Source: Parelaphostrongylus tenuis
Lineage: Eukaryota > Nematoda > Chromadorea > Rhabditida > Metastrongylidae
Reading direction: 5' to 3'
Length of the DNA: 64,000 nucleotides
Assembly: GCA_019055375.1 (NCBI GenBank)
Contig: JAHQIW010000425.1
Coordinates: forward strand, 160,983-224,982
Part shown: positions 1 to 10,612 of the stretch, one piece after another
Layout: each line of letters opens with the position of its first letter
Numbering within the stretch: position 1 is the first letter of the stretch
Notes under the pieces: model-generated
The model's database searches: none
Told to the model about the DNA's origin: nothing
What the model saw: only the letters and a program-made list of their open reading frames with translations
Position numbers and translations under genes: made by a program

Positions 1-57
1 GAGTTCATAGCATTTTTCAATATAAGCAGGTAGTATTTTATAATACTAATTGGACTT

Positions 58-262
58 TTGTCTGGTCTGGTACCAGACAGGTCTCAGACTTGTTTGGGAG
101 GATAAGCAGCACTGACTCGGTTCAGCGGGAGGCCTCCGCGAGTCATTGTAAAGGCCAGATATGCATTCAATCACCTCAAAACGAAGTTAAAAATTGAAGT
201 CGAATGCATGGCGCATCCCTCAGGGATTGATCAACGCCGAGAGCTATATATATATATATAAT
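58..262 (+). repeat. tRNA-derived SINE (family 2), 5'-truncated copy
   Basis: The stretch from the GGTCTCAGACTTGT block through the GATATGCATTCAAT and GCATGGCGCATCCC blocks repeats, with scattered mismatches, the body of the complete copy at 53866-54169. The tRNA-like head with A and B boxes is missing here, as expected of a 5'-truncated retroposed copy. It ends in a short TA run (247-261). Other copies are at 16064-16310 (minus) and 32470-32650 (plus). Family membership rests on direct comparison within the window. Confidence 0.7.
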
Positions 263-371
263 TGGACTTTTATCTCCCACCTCAGGAATGATAAGATACC
301 TGGCAACTAAACAGTTTGAGGTGTTTTAAATAGGTGAAATCCGTGGGAAGTTTAGCATGATTAAGTATAAC

Positions 372-762
372 CTGAGAAACTGCTTTATGGCCTATTCAAG
401 GTTTGAAATGGCTCACGCACGTTTTGACGGTCTCGCGCGCCTCATCAGAGCAACACACCTTACCAGTTACCTCTACACAGAGGAGTAACGTGAAGACGGA
501 GCATGTTAGGACTAGACAGCGTGCAATGTTATCTGAACCATTCTTCAGTTGACCACACGCGGCTGTCAGCAATCAAATAGATACTGCCTCACATCGAATG
601 TTTTTGACCTTGCCATAAAACTTCAATATATTCCGAGAGACTGAGAGAGATGTAGGGGGTTACTGATGGGGCGCATGGCTCTGATGAGGCGGGTGAGACC
701 GCAGAAGCGTACGTAAGCTACTGGCATATTGAACCTCGAGAAGGCTTAGAACAGTCTCTCAG
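372..762. repeat. Inverted-repeat element with hammerhead-like cores in both arms
   Basis: The left arm starts CTGAGAAACTG and the right arm ends with its near complement CAGTCTCTCAG. The arms (about 372-480 and 655-762) align along most of their length in inverted orientation. The right arm on the plus strand holds a CTGATGA box (681-687), a GCGG/CCGC hairpin, then GAA and the palindrome CGTACGT. The left arm holds the same order on the minus strand. These are the blocks of a hammerhead ribozyme, but stem II is one base off register and the GAAA box is altered, so cleavage activity is doubtful. The element matches 7857-8196. No coding frame is recognised between the arms. Confidence 0.6.
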
Positions 763-1271
763 AATATAACGAAGTTCTACAACGAGGTTTTTAAAAACTG
801 TCGACTGAAAGACAATATCTCTTTCACTAGTTATTCGGTATAGTTTAATTAATGATTTACTATAGTTCGATACACAGATGGCGCTGTCGAGCAATGAGAA
901 AAACAAATGATAGATGAACGAAAAGAGCAGTGAAGTGGACTTCAAGAGATTGCAAGCATCCTGTTGGACGACCATCCGACGGGAGGACGTGTTTATGGCT
1001 CATATCAAACATCTGCATCCACACACGGTAACGAGTTTGGGATTAGAGAATGAGTCTCACGTACGTTACCATGCTCGAAACAAACGAGCGCCATGGACGA
1101 CAGTTTCACGAGAGAGAAATGTATGAAAAATGTGCAGTGCGCCGTACTACTAGTGAAGACTGGAGGCCCAGGAATTCAAGCAAATACGGTTTTGATACCT
1201 TGGGCCGATGAGAAGGAAATACAAAAAAGGGTGTGAAGAAGTATAAGGAGTTAAGGAATGAAAAGACTCAC
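763..1271. other. Intron sequence of the minus-strand gene, no feature seen
   Basis: The span lies downstream of exon 2 of the minus-strand EVH1 gene. A 70-codon open frame on the plus strand (914-1126) has no recognisable domain or splice context. No phase-compatible next exon of the minus-strand gene was found before the window edge, so the gene continues to the left. Confidence 0.5.
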
Positions 1272-1435
1272 CTTTACCGAGCGTAGTGTCGAGCACCGTC
1301 CTGCCAGTTTGCGAAACAGCTACGATTCGAACACGATCTATTTCGTTGCGATAAACAGATATATACATCATACTGTTGCCTATCATTACCCATTTTGTAC
1401 CGTCTGTTGATAGTTCGAACAGCTCAGCGTTAATT
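1272..1435 (-). CDS. EVH1-like exon 2 of the minus-strand gene
   Basis: On the minus strand an acceptor TGCTTCAG precedes 164 bases with a clean frame, followed by the donor AAAG|GTGAGT (donor bases 1266-1271). The exon starts in phase 2 and ends in phase 1. Both splice sites match the nematode consensus well. The translation has alternating strand-like segments with a buried Trp (KWV), an R-V-R-I-V strand and a GRTVLDTTL strand, and no low-complexity bias, unlike the chance frames around it. Confidence 0.65.
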
Positions 1436-4400
1436 CTGAAGCATTCATCCATGAATTCCGAAGAATTAAGCGAAGAGATAAGTAAGTAAATATAAAGTAA
1501 GCAAAATTCAACAAATGGAGAGGTCAAGAAAGGACAGAAATCACAAGTGATGTCTTTGTAGGAGATGTTTAGCTGATTAGTCATAAGAAAACGTAGCACG
1601 CCCCAGATGATAAAGAAAAAGTTAAATGTGGATTAAAAAACAACATTAGACACCATCAGCTCCAGATGGGTTTCTATGACAGCATATCTATCAATACAAC
1701 GCCGACTTAACTTCTACCTTACTTATATCTCCCAAAATCGAATATTCTTCTCTATTTGTGCTCTCATAATAGCTGTACTTCTATATAAACACGCTTTATA
1801 TTAAAAGGGAATTCAAACAAACTCAGACAATTAGAAGACACGAGGTGTTACATTAATCCTTATTCAACAACTGACCTCAACCTCGTGCCTAGCTTAAGAA
1901 GATTAGCAAAGAATTGAAGCATGCCGAGGTTAATAGTTAGTCAGTTTTAGAAACACTTGAGAGACTGAGAAAGTGTGAGCATTGCTCTAGATCGCATTAG
2001 AAAATTTTATTTTCATTCGCCCAATCCGATGGAACAAAAGCGATATTATAGCAAGAAACAAGCATGGGTGCATTCAATAGCAGTTGAGTTGCGAATCTAC
2101 TTGAGAACATGCATCCGAATTTCAATTTTGGATCTTATCCACGAAACGCAAAAATATCCTCTTTTTCGGAGAAAAATTAGAGCTCTCAGATGCATTCAAT
2201 GAAGACTTCACTTGATATATTAAAAGCGAGGGTGCAGGAGATAGACTGAAGAGGTGGAAGGATAGGAGGAGAAACAATGAAGGAAGTGAAAGAAATAAGC
2301 AGAAGACAAGTTGGAGAAACGGAGAGGTAGTGAAGAGAATGAAGTCATCAGAATATTTTGTTGCTATTGCATCATTTATTGATCTAGCTGAGAAGGAATC
2401 CTCGAAAAATAAAAGGGAACGAGAGCAGTGCTTAAAGACTCATCGCAGAATCAGCTAGCAAAAAAACCAAAAAAAAAACATCTCCTCGTTGATTTTTTCT
2501 TCGAAACTTTTCTTATACCCATTATTATGATCGGTTGCTAATGCAGCTTAACTTAATAAGTTCTAACATCGTTCAATCAAGCGTTGATGAATATGATGGC
2601 ACTTACGAAGTTACTTTGAATCAATAGGATTTTCTTTACTCTTGCTAAGTGCGAATTCAAGTTAAGCTGATGCCTCCTTCTACAAGAAATCAACAATTTT
2701 CCTAAAGGATGATATAATCGGCTCACGTTATCATCGTAATTCATCAAATTACTAGTCAATAACGGAATAATTTTAGCGTGTTCTCAAAAAGTCACTTCAA
2801 AGAACACTTTAGCAATTTTCATCACTCAACTCTGACGCGCCTATTCGTCTCTTTTCAAATATTCCTCTGGGGAAAATGAAAACTCTTCACACTTCGCAGT
2901 GGAAGCGTCAGAATAAGAATATCTAAAAAGATAGTTCTTTGAGATGAAATGTACTCTTCCTAGAACAATCCTCTATCACAATTTCAAACATTTTTTCCTC
3001 GTTTTCCTCTAATTTTCTTCCTTATTACATCCTATCACATTTTCATTGGTTCTCATTTAGTAGACCTTCATGGAAAATATTACTGTTAGAGAAAAAAAAT
3101 GTGCACTTTCTGAGCAATTATTTCGGCTGTCGCTTAGTAAAAGTTTAACACTTCAATCTATTTCACTTTGTAATAACGGGGTAATCTCATCACAAATTAC
3201 AAAAATCGTGTATTACAAAACTGAATTATAAATGAAATGCACAATTTGTATGAGAAAAACTTGGCTTAGATAATAAGCTCTGTGCTCAGCAAAAAAGTTA
3301 TAAGAAGAAGCAGAAATCTATAGAGCAAAAATTGCCGGAAGAATCGGAAACGTACCTTAGCATCGGCTACCAACAACAGCAGCAGCCACTACCACCAATT
3401 TTACCTTTACCACCACCAATTTGAAGTACACCAACGCCAAGCCACCGCCACTCCAACCACACAAACACCACGCGGTTGCTAATTTCGCCTACCAATCGCT
3501 GCGTTCGTCGTAGATTCCCATTCACTGACTGGGCGGAGATAGAGATTTGATTCTCGCTGGATGTACTGGTTTCGATAGAGTGAGTGTCCACCACTCCGCC
3601 CATACACCACTTCAGTATTGCACTCTTGCCTGATCCTATACTGAAGTGAGCGAGCGACAACGAGAATCGAACGGGAAAGAGAGGCATCAAGGGGGAAAGC
3701 ATTAACTGGAAGTGGTGTCATTAATGTTTGGAACCAGACTATGACTAGTTTCGTTCAGTGGATAGTAGCTATTCTCTAAATCAGTTCTATCTATATGTGA
3801 TAAAAACTGAACAATTTCCCGATTGCTCTAGCCATAAACGCATTTTGGGATAGGCCACCAAGTAATATTACCTTGTAAGACCGTAAATGAGAAATGATTG
3901 AGAAAATGTCTGTCTTTCTAGAATGGAGAGATTCTAAGGTATCTTTGATCATAGTATCACATCTGATGCCAATATACCAACTATGATGTTACTAAAGTTT
4001 GCTTAGCCCCATGTGTGGGGTCGAACCAAAGACTGATTGTGTCTTACAGGATATCTCTATCCGCTAAGCTAATGACCCCGTTTTAATACTCCAATACATA
4101 CCTACCATATTTATTCGTCCAATAATATGTGCTTGCTAAGATTTTTCTTCATGAAAGGATCACAAATGAGAACAAAGGCAAGATGGTGGTCTAGCGGACT
4201 GAATTATGAATAAGCTGAATAGTGTCCAAGTGATGCTGATCTGATTGATTTGATTGCGCTTTCCGTCCATAGGATCAAATACTTTAAACGCTTACATAGA
4301 ATAATATTACTAACTTCGAAGAGTATCACAAACTGCTTGTTATATGCACAAAACTGCATGGCCTTAGTTAGCCTCGGCTTCAACAAGATCCTGCTCGCCG

Positions 4401-7400
4401 GTCCAGCCCTCGTTCAGGCTACTCAAGGTCATTATTGATCCATAATAATTGGATAAACCACACTAATCTCGGCCATACAGAAAATCGCCTATTAGTTTTG
4501 AATGTCCACCTTTGTAGCTGTCTCACCCAATCCATGGATGAATCCCGGCGGATGTAGAAAAAGATTTTAATATTAACATGGACTATTTACTTATCCGCTT
4601 TATCCCTATGTTGAGACCGGACTGTCTTAAGACCTTTGTGATGTCATTTTTTGTATGAGTATTATTTTTGCTACACTAGTTATTTATCATCATCTTTGTC
4701 CACAAGAAAAAGAAGAAAACAGTTAAAGTCTGATTTCAATAATTCACTGTCTTCTTCAAGCAAAAGCGTGAGTTTTTTTCTGATACCAGCGATAATAATA
4801 TCCTTTATCACGTCATGGATGCTAATCAAATTATTCATTCTGGCTTGTCTTGCACTTTGCATCATCATACGTAATTTATATAAGGCGGGCCAGTTAGCCA
4901 ACCGGCCGGGCAAGGTCTCAATAGGTCCGACGAGGCTAATGACCGGCTTAATATTCGTCCATCAGCAATTACGATACTCATGAATATGATCGCCATTCAT
5001 AATTCGAGTGCAAATACCACGATGCTCATTTAGTTAGCCGAACTGGCCCGATCCCACGGGAATCATCATACACATTGCCAACAAAACCCCACAACCACTC
5101 TCATTCCAATCAGCACCACTAAACACGTTGTTCAGATACACAGTGGTAATCGGGAGAAGTGGTAGAAAAGGAATGAAGTCGAAAAAAGCGGTCGCAAGTC
5201 GTGAAATGCATGATGTCGTCGTTCAAAAACAGGCTTAATCTTGTTTCTCATGAGCTATTTCTTCAAAACAATCAACTGACGTCATGTTGTGACAGTTATA
5301 GGAATCACTTGGTTCTTTTCCCATTTGATATTTTCGAACGTTATTTTTGGCACGTTGACTAGTGACTAGTCACTCAAGAGGAATTGTGAACGAGCTGAGA
5401 CAACGTAAATGATCCTGAGGTATTGATGAAGATTGAAAAGTCGATCGAGATGGTTCGTATGAAAGTAAGGATAACTTATGAAAGACTCAAACTAGAGATT
5501 ATATTAGACTATTGAAAGACTAGTAGAGCCCTCATTAACCAATACGTGGAAATTACCATATATGTGCTCTAGTAGATCTCAGACAGCCATTTATTGATAC
5601 ATTTTTACAGCAAAACTGAAAAAGATAGGAGCCTCATAAAAGTGTGGTGCACTCTCGCGCGAGTTGAACGATCGAGTTTATGGCATTTGATTTGGCACGC
5701 TTTGGGGACGACTGTAGAGAAAGCATATCAGATGTCTGCTTGGGTGAATTGAAAAATTTGCAATGCATATGAGTAATTCTTCATCGTTCAAGTCACATAT
5801 ATATTTATGCTCGACCTATTTTTCCAGAGAATATATGGGAGTAGCGAGCCAAAATGTTGACTTACTTTATATACTTGTTAATAGCAAATTGTATGACTTA
5901 GCTAGGCTGACTTATGTACTCAGTTATTTACTTAGTTGCAGGAGATGATATGATGTATTCTATAATTTAGCTAGTCAATATATCACTGGAAAAAACGAAA
6001 AAAGAAGACTGGAATTTGTTTAGTTTAATCCATCAGTTGCTTGTTAATAATGATCGATATATACACATATATATTCAATAAACTATGCTGAATCGTCCTA
6101 GTAACTGCCGCGATGTTGACATTTGTGACAGAGCCTTATCATAGTGGCTAACTGGAAAAGATTTCGTTCAAAAAACATTTTTGCTGGGTTAGGTGAAAAT
6201 TTCGCTTGACATAGAGTGTAAAACGTACGTGTTCGGTAACTCTATGTAAGGGAGCAGAGCTCCCGAGAGAACTGACTTCAAAAATATCGAAAGACGACGG
6301 GTTCTGCCCGACTGACGAGTCTGTAAAGACGAAACACGTGTATTGGGCTGTACAAGAGCCCTTACCAGACCACATGACATGTTGGCTCATATAATAATGA
6401 AAGGATTTATTGAAACATTTTTGCTCCAAGAAGTTCCAAGACTGAATATCTCGCAATCTCGGCATTCGTCATTAACTCCGTGTTCCTTTGACTGAGCTTA
6501 ATACGAGGTTTTTTAGAACAGTATTTATTCAAACAGCTGACGCCTGTTCTGCCTTTTCAGAGTTGGAAAGACCAGCTATCCACTCCGAAGAACACTCCAC
6601 TTCCTGCTTTGAGGAAGGCGAACCTGCCGAAACGTTAATTGTTTGAATGAATAATATCATAAAAACCTTATGTTAAGCTTTAAAGGACAAGGTTCTTCTG
6701 CTTCAGTGAATTTAGCATTGAGAGAACGTTTGATTTATTCAAATCTACTTAGAAATTTTACCAGAGCCACTCAAAACACAGTATCAATATTTTTACACCT
6801 TTCTTAATAAATATGATTCTTATCTCGTTAAAGTTACGCCACCATCATCAAATTCCTCACGTTTGATCGACACGTTGACTTTCGAGCAAAATGCTCCAGT
6901 TCTTGTCATTGGCATGATTTGCAAAACGTATGAACCCTCTGCGCGTTAATCAATTATTTTCTTTTCAGGTTCCTTCTCTTTTTTTTCCAGGCCTTCAAAT
7001 CGTTTTGACGGCTAAGATGACGATAGTGTGAGCGTAATTAAAAGAGTGATTGATGAGACCCTACTTCGGCTGCATGCTTTTATAAGCAAACCAAAACTTA
7101 AGCAACATTTTACGATTTTTACGACCAGCTCAGAGCATCGGCTGATGACCGATGAAGACGATCACCACTTGATGAGCGGAGGAAAAAAGAGCGATACCGA
7201 TTGGCTGTTTGCAGCAATGAAAAGTGATTTAACGCATGGCAGTGGAAGTAAAGCCGTCAGCGGAAGTGAAAAGAAGCTGCCGGACAGCCAGCTGGTTGAC
7301 GAAAAACACAATGTGGCATTTGATGACGGCCGGTGACCGACGATCGTTGGAAGTACGAGAAGGAGAACGAGAAGGGCAAGAGAAGCTAGGTATATAATTC

Positions 7401-9504
7401 ACGCCATACCATTAGTAATATTTCCAAGAGCGACCGATGATACTATGTTCCGCGGGTGTCAGGTTACTTTCTCGTTCACCACTATCAACACAAAAAAAAA
7501 ACGAAAATCTCATACAATTCTCCCACGGAATATCCAGTTATGTCTAATTGAGATTGAACTCAATCATTATCAGGCTAAACCGGGTTCCGTGTCTGTATAC
7601 CACCCTGCTCATAAGTGCTTGGTGTAAGAAGACCTTTCAAGTTCATGCTCCCAGTCGACTGTTTTCCAAACCTCGCTATGAACATTCAATATGGTCAGTG
7701 AGGACTAGAAAAAGATATGATGCTGGACGAATTCCCAGAGCAAAGAGGACCAACTGGTCTACTCTTGCACGCGATAGCAAAAAAATGGAAGCGTTGGACG
7801 GACGCGCCTGAGTCACTCGACAATCAACGGGACGACAGGTGATACAGGTATAGTTAGTGAGAATGTTAGAGCCTTTTTGAAGTCTAGTATCAGTGGCATA
7901 CGTACGTCTCGGAGGTATCGCCCGCTTCACCAGTGTCACACGTCCCACAATGAATCCGAATTCATAGCAGGGATGGGGGCACAGTGTCACGTGCTTATCA
8001 CCAAAACGTCTCCCAAAAACAGTCAATTGGAGTGATGTATACATATTCACTACCGGTTTTTAATAACATCTTCCCATCCCTGCTATAAAATAGGATTCAG
8101 TGTGGGACGCATGGCACTGATGAAGCGGGCAATACCACCAGAACTTACGCATGCCAGTGACGTATCAAACCTCGAATAGGCTATAAACGTTCTCACATAC
8201 GATATTGCAGGTTCAATTTCACTTTATAGGGGCAAAAGTATGCTTTTAGGTATCAAGAAACCGGCCGTAGAACAATAGCCGCTGTTAAATCCGAGAGAAT
8301 GAGATCGCTACCACCAAAACTACTTTGTAATGATCAACACTAATTCTGCACGATTATGGACGATTTTGATACGAAAAGCTTTACTACTACTCGTGACTAC
8401 TAGTAGTTCCAACTTGAACAGCAAAAAAACTGATTTTCATGGGATTAGTTGTAACACTAAGCGAATCAGAAGTCGGTAGTAATCAATTTGGTGTTGTGCC
8501 TCGCATCGATTCCGTTGTTGACATATTCATTTGAAGCATTTCGGTTAGAGAAGCCTGATCTCAGCCAATTAACCAGAACACAGAATGAAAAATGAGAAAA
8601 GGATAGACTGCCGGCCGGGCACATGAAACTAATAGGTAGTGAGAGCAACGCACATGCAAATTCTATGAGCATCTATGGAAACCTGTTGGTTTCATGAAGA
8701 GGAGAGTATAAAGAAAAAAATTGATAGAATAAATTGAGAACGAAACAGAAAAGCATATGAGGAATGAAATGAAGAGCGAAATGAAATAAAGTGTCCTTTC
8801 ACAGTTCATGAAAGCTCGATGTCTATGATAGAAATCTGTTTTAGCTCTAAGATACTGAGTATGCAAAAAAATTCATCATTGTCGAGGCAAATGTAAATTA
8901 ATATATATTCAAGTTACATGTGCCATACCAATATATTGTTTTTTTTTTGCTCTGAATTGAAGTGAAAACCTTCATCGTCATTGTTGTTTTGTACTCAAAT
9001 TCCCAGATTAATTGTAAAAAGCAGTTCTGACTAGGAGAGAAAAAAATGAATTTTCATCTTAATAACATTTGGTTAGACTCACAACGCACCACATGTACAT
9101 TAAAGTAGTGCACGTTGGTACGACATTTTTGGCCCTCTAGAATCATTCTCTACTGCCATAAAACCCTTTTCCTATTACGTATGTGCAACAAGAGAACTAT
9201 GGCCCCAAAATAGCAGATCATCAAGTCGAAGCTGGTTGCTGATTACTTGATCAAAGTGATTTCATTGAGGCGCTTTGGTGGAAAGGAACGACATGAATTA
9301 ATGTCATCCGTAACATTCTACTAATCACATATGAGACACAAATGTTTCGAACGTTTTTTATTAGCATCGGTTTTTTAGTATTCAATTAACAACGTTTTTC
9401 CTGTTTCAACTCATGCATGGAATGAAATTCGAGCCTACATATGCCCAATTCGTTGGTCGTTTATTGAGATCAGTGGTGCCTCATTAGATTGAAGGACCTT
9501 ACAT

Positions 9505-9545
<41 letters not shown>

Positions 9546-9739
9546 TCACCCGTACATATCTACATATGCATAAATATCTACCTATTACATCAAACTATTT
9601 TATATATAAAAGACATATATAAGTAGCGTTTTTAACGCACTTTGAACAAAAAAAGAATCTGCATATCTTTATTTCTACTACTAATACAGCAAGAAAATAA
9701 CGGCGGAGTCATATTTATGCATCCGAAATATCTATAGAC

Positions 9740-9777
<38 letters not shown>

Positions 9778-10612
9778 TATGTAGATACATCTATACATAT
9801 GTATATATACAGATATATACATGTATGATTCACTTTGATCAGTATAAACTATCAAATATTCATCAGCACATAATCTCGGTTCCATCCAATTAATCATCCT
9901 TCTAGAGAGATTTCCCAGCTAATGGAAGAAGGATCGAACCAACGACTACTTCTTCACCAATGGCGTTTTTATATCATTCCGTATTGCATTGTGAATGCAT
10001 TTTTGAATGAATCGAAAAAAAAACAGAAAGTGTTCTTTCGTTCATCGAACATTTTGTATTTGTCAAAATGACTAATGATGATAAATTCATAAGAAATCGA
10101 GAACAAATAGAAGGAGAACAAATAGCACACTAACGAGTGTTAACATAAATTATCATCAAAATATAGATACTATTTGAACGAAATATCTTTCATGTTTTTT
10201 ACGTTGTCTTTTACGGTCTCTTTCATTAGAAAAAGTTCCACTCATAAAAGATGCCAGCTATTTTGTAAGAGAGAACAATATGTCATGTAATGTTTGTGAT
10301 GTCAATGTACGAGGTTAATTTGAGTTTTCAACTCGATCAGATCTAGAAGCTCTTGGATTTACTGCAATAAATAAGCATAAGACTGTCATTGATTTTTTAC
10401 GAGTTGAAAAAAAAGCCACTCATCCTGAGCAATCGAGCACAAAAGAGAAAAGAATAGATACGCCAATTCCATGCATACTTCCAGTTACATTCATGTATTC
10501 AGTATATAAAGCGATGAGAAAAAGGTAAATTGTTGCCGACTTACCGAATTCTACGTTCATCTCCACCGCCACAGTATGTATCCGGACACGAACAACTTAT
10601 GCGGCTTCCCAT
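1272..10612 (-). CDS. EVH1-domain protein with N-terminal acylation signal, 5' part of gene
   Basis: Two exons join in phase: 10545-10612 (22 codons plus 2 bases) and 1272-1435 (1 base, 54 codons, 1 base). The protein would start MGSRISCSCPD. Gly2 followed by Ser at position 6 fits the N-myristoylation rule, and Cys7 and Cys9 are placed for palmitoylation, so a membrane-anchored adaptor is inferred. FRS2 adaptors start in a similar way. From about residue 24 the sequence follows the start of an EVH1/WH1 fold: a first strand ELFEL, the conserved KWV, a strand YISVYRN, then RVRIVAV and GRTVLDTTL, in the order seen in Homer. EVH1 domains bind proline-rich ligands in actin and synaptic scaffolds. 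The rest of the domain and the C terminus are outside the window. The 9.1 kb intron contains three hammerhead-bearing elements. Alternatives are another PH-superfold protein, or unseen exons between the two. Confidence 0.5.
3493..3640 (-). CDS. Exon-like frame with good splice sites, unassigned
   Basis: On the minus strand CACTTCAG precedes and GATTG|GTAGGC follows 148 bases that are open in two frames. One frame (phase 2 to 0) reads IGSGKSAILKWCMGG and a Ser/Thr-rich stretch; the other (phase 0 to 1) reads RQECNTEVVYGRSGG and onward. GSGKSA resembles a P-loop but no nucleotide-binding domain follows. Neither phase pair fits directly between the two exons of the EVH1 gene, which join in phase 2. 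It may be an exon of a nested or alternative transcript, or chance. Confidence 0.2.
4002..4080 (-). repeat. Degraded tRNA-like sequence
   Basis: Read on the minus strand, GGGGTCATTAGCTTAGCGG gives an acceptor-like start and an A-box-like D arm, and GGTTCGACCCC gives a B box. The T stem does not pair and no intact cloverleaf can be drawn. A SINE head or tRNA pseudogene is the likely origin. Confidence 0.4.
6195..6395 (+). repeat. Hammerhead-bearing short repeat, copy B
   Basis: The right side (TACCAGACC then CATGTTGGCTCATA) matches the right ends of the copies at 13383-13549 and 49646-49824, and the interior holds the best hammerhead of the window. The left side has a 9-bp hairpin (6209-6217 with 6239-6247) that includes CGAACACGTACG on the minus strand, a probable remnant of an opposite-strand hammerhead arm. 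No coding frame is recognised. Confidence 0.6.
6299..6361 (+). ncRNA. Type I hammerhead ribozyme, structurally complete
   Basis: The conserved boxes are in order. Outer stem I is 6299-6305 with 6355-6361 (GGGTTCT/AGAGCCC, one G-U). Inner stem I is 6306-6311 with 6343-6348 (GCCCGA/TTGGGC). The core CTGACGA is at 6312-6318. Stem II is GTCT/AGAC around a GTAA loop (6319-6330). GAAA is at 6331-6334. Stem III is very short (ACA/TGT around CG, 6334-6341). The predicted cleavage site is after A6342 (U-A). A six-base internal loop TGTACA (6349-6354) sits on one side of stem I, where natural type I hammerheads place the loop that docks on loop II. The cytosine at core position 7 is tolerated in known ribozymes. 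A minimal stem III implies efficient cleavage mainly as a dimer or multimer. Activity is inferred, not shown. Confidence 0.75.
7145..7336 (+). CDS. Exon-like frame, hydrophilic, unassigned
   Basis: From ATG 7145 the frame reads MTDEDDHHLMSGGKKSD and continues for 63 codons to TGA 7334-7336, with an acceptor-like ACGACCAG just before 7129. It is polar and charged, resembling a cytoplasmic tail, with balanced codon use unlike the AT-rich chance frames. The same frame is open on both sides of the stop (about 7028-7627). It lies on the opposite strand inside the intron of the EVH1 gene. I do not recognise a family. It may be a terminal exon of an unknown plus-strand gene. Confidence 0.3.
   Translation: MTDEDDHHLMSGGKKSDTDWLFAAMKSDLTHGSGSKAVSGSEKKLPDSQLVDEKHNVAFDDGR
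7857..8196. repeat. Long-inverted-arm element with hammerhead-like cores
   Basis: Arms of about 120 bp at each end are inverted copies, with outer ends GTGAGAATGTT and AACGTTCTCAC and inner ends both at GCAGGGATGGG (AGCAGGGATGGG on the left, CCCATCCCTGCT on the right). Each arm carries the hammerhead order of blocks: plus strand at about 8108-8160 (CTGATGA, imperfect hairpin, GAAC, TGCCA pairing with TGGCA) and minus strand at about 7890-7950 (CTGGTGA, hairpin, ACGTACGT, TGCCA). Boxes have drifted in both. It is the same subfamily as 372-762. Confidence 0.6.
9504..9545. repeat. TA dinucleotide microsatellite
   Basis: Near-uninterrupted TA run with one G interruption. Confidence 0.9.
9742..9775. 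repeat. TA dinucleotide microsatellite
   Basis: Uninterrupted TA run, followed by imperfect TATA/TACA sequence to about 9825. Confidence 0.9.
10545..10612 (-). CDS. First coding exon of the minus-strand EVH1 gene
   Basis: ATG at 10612 (minus) opens MGSRISCSCPD followed by a Gly-rich and charged stretch ending RRI. The donor CG|GTAAGT is perfect and the exon ends in phase 2, which fits exon 2. The frame stays open upstream to about 10654, where TTTAG could be an acceptor, so the ATG might instead be internal; it was chosen because Gly2 and the paired cysteines form an acylation signal. No promoter element was recognised. Confidence 0.5.

Larger units (their letters stand above)
1436..6194. 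other. Long intron of the minus-strand gene
   Basis: This is mostly AT-rich sequence without convincing exons apart from the weak candidate at 3493-3640. It contains a degraded tRNA-like segment (4002-4080) and otherwise no element that I can name. Open frames here are short and lack splice or domain support. Confidence 0.45.
8197..10544. other. Intron sequence of the minus-strand gene with TA microsatellites
   Basis: AT-rich sequence without recognisable exons. It includes two dinucleotide runs (9504-9545 and 9742-9775). The remaining open frames are short and biased and I see nothing else in them. Confidence 0.5.
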
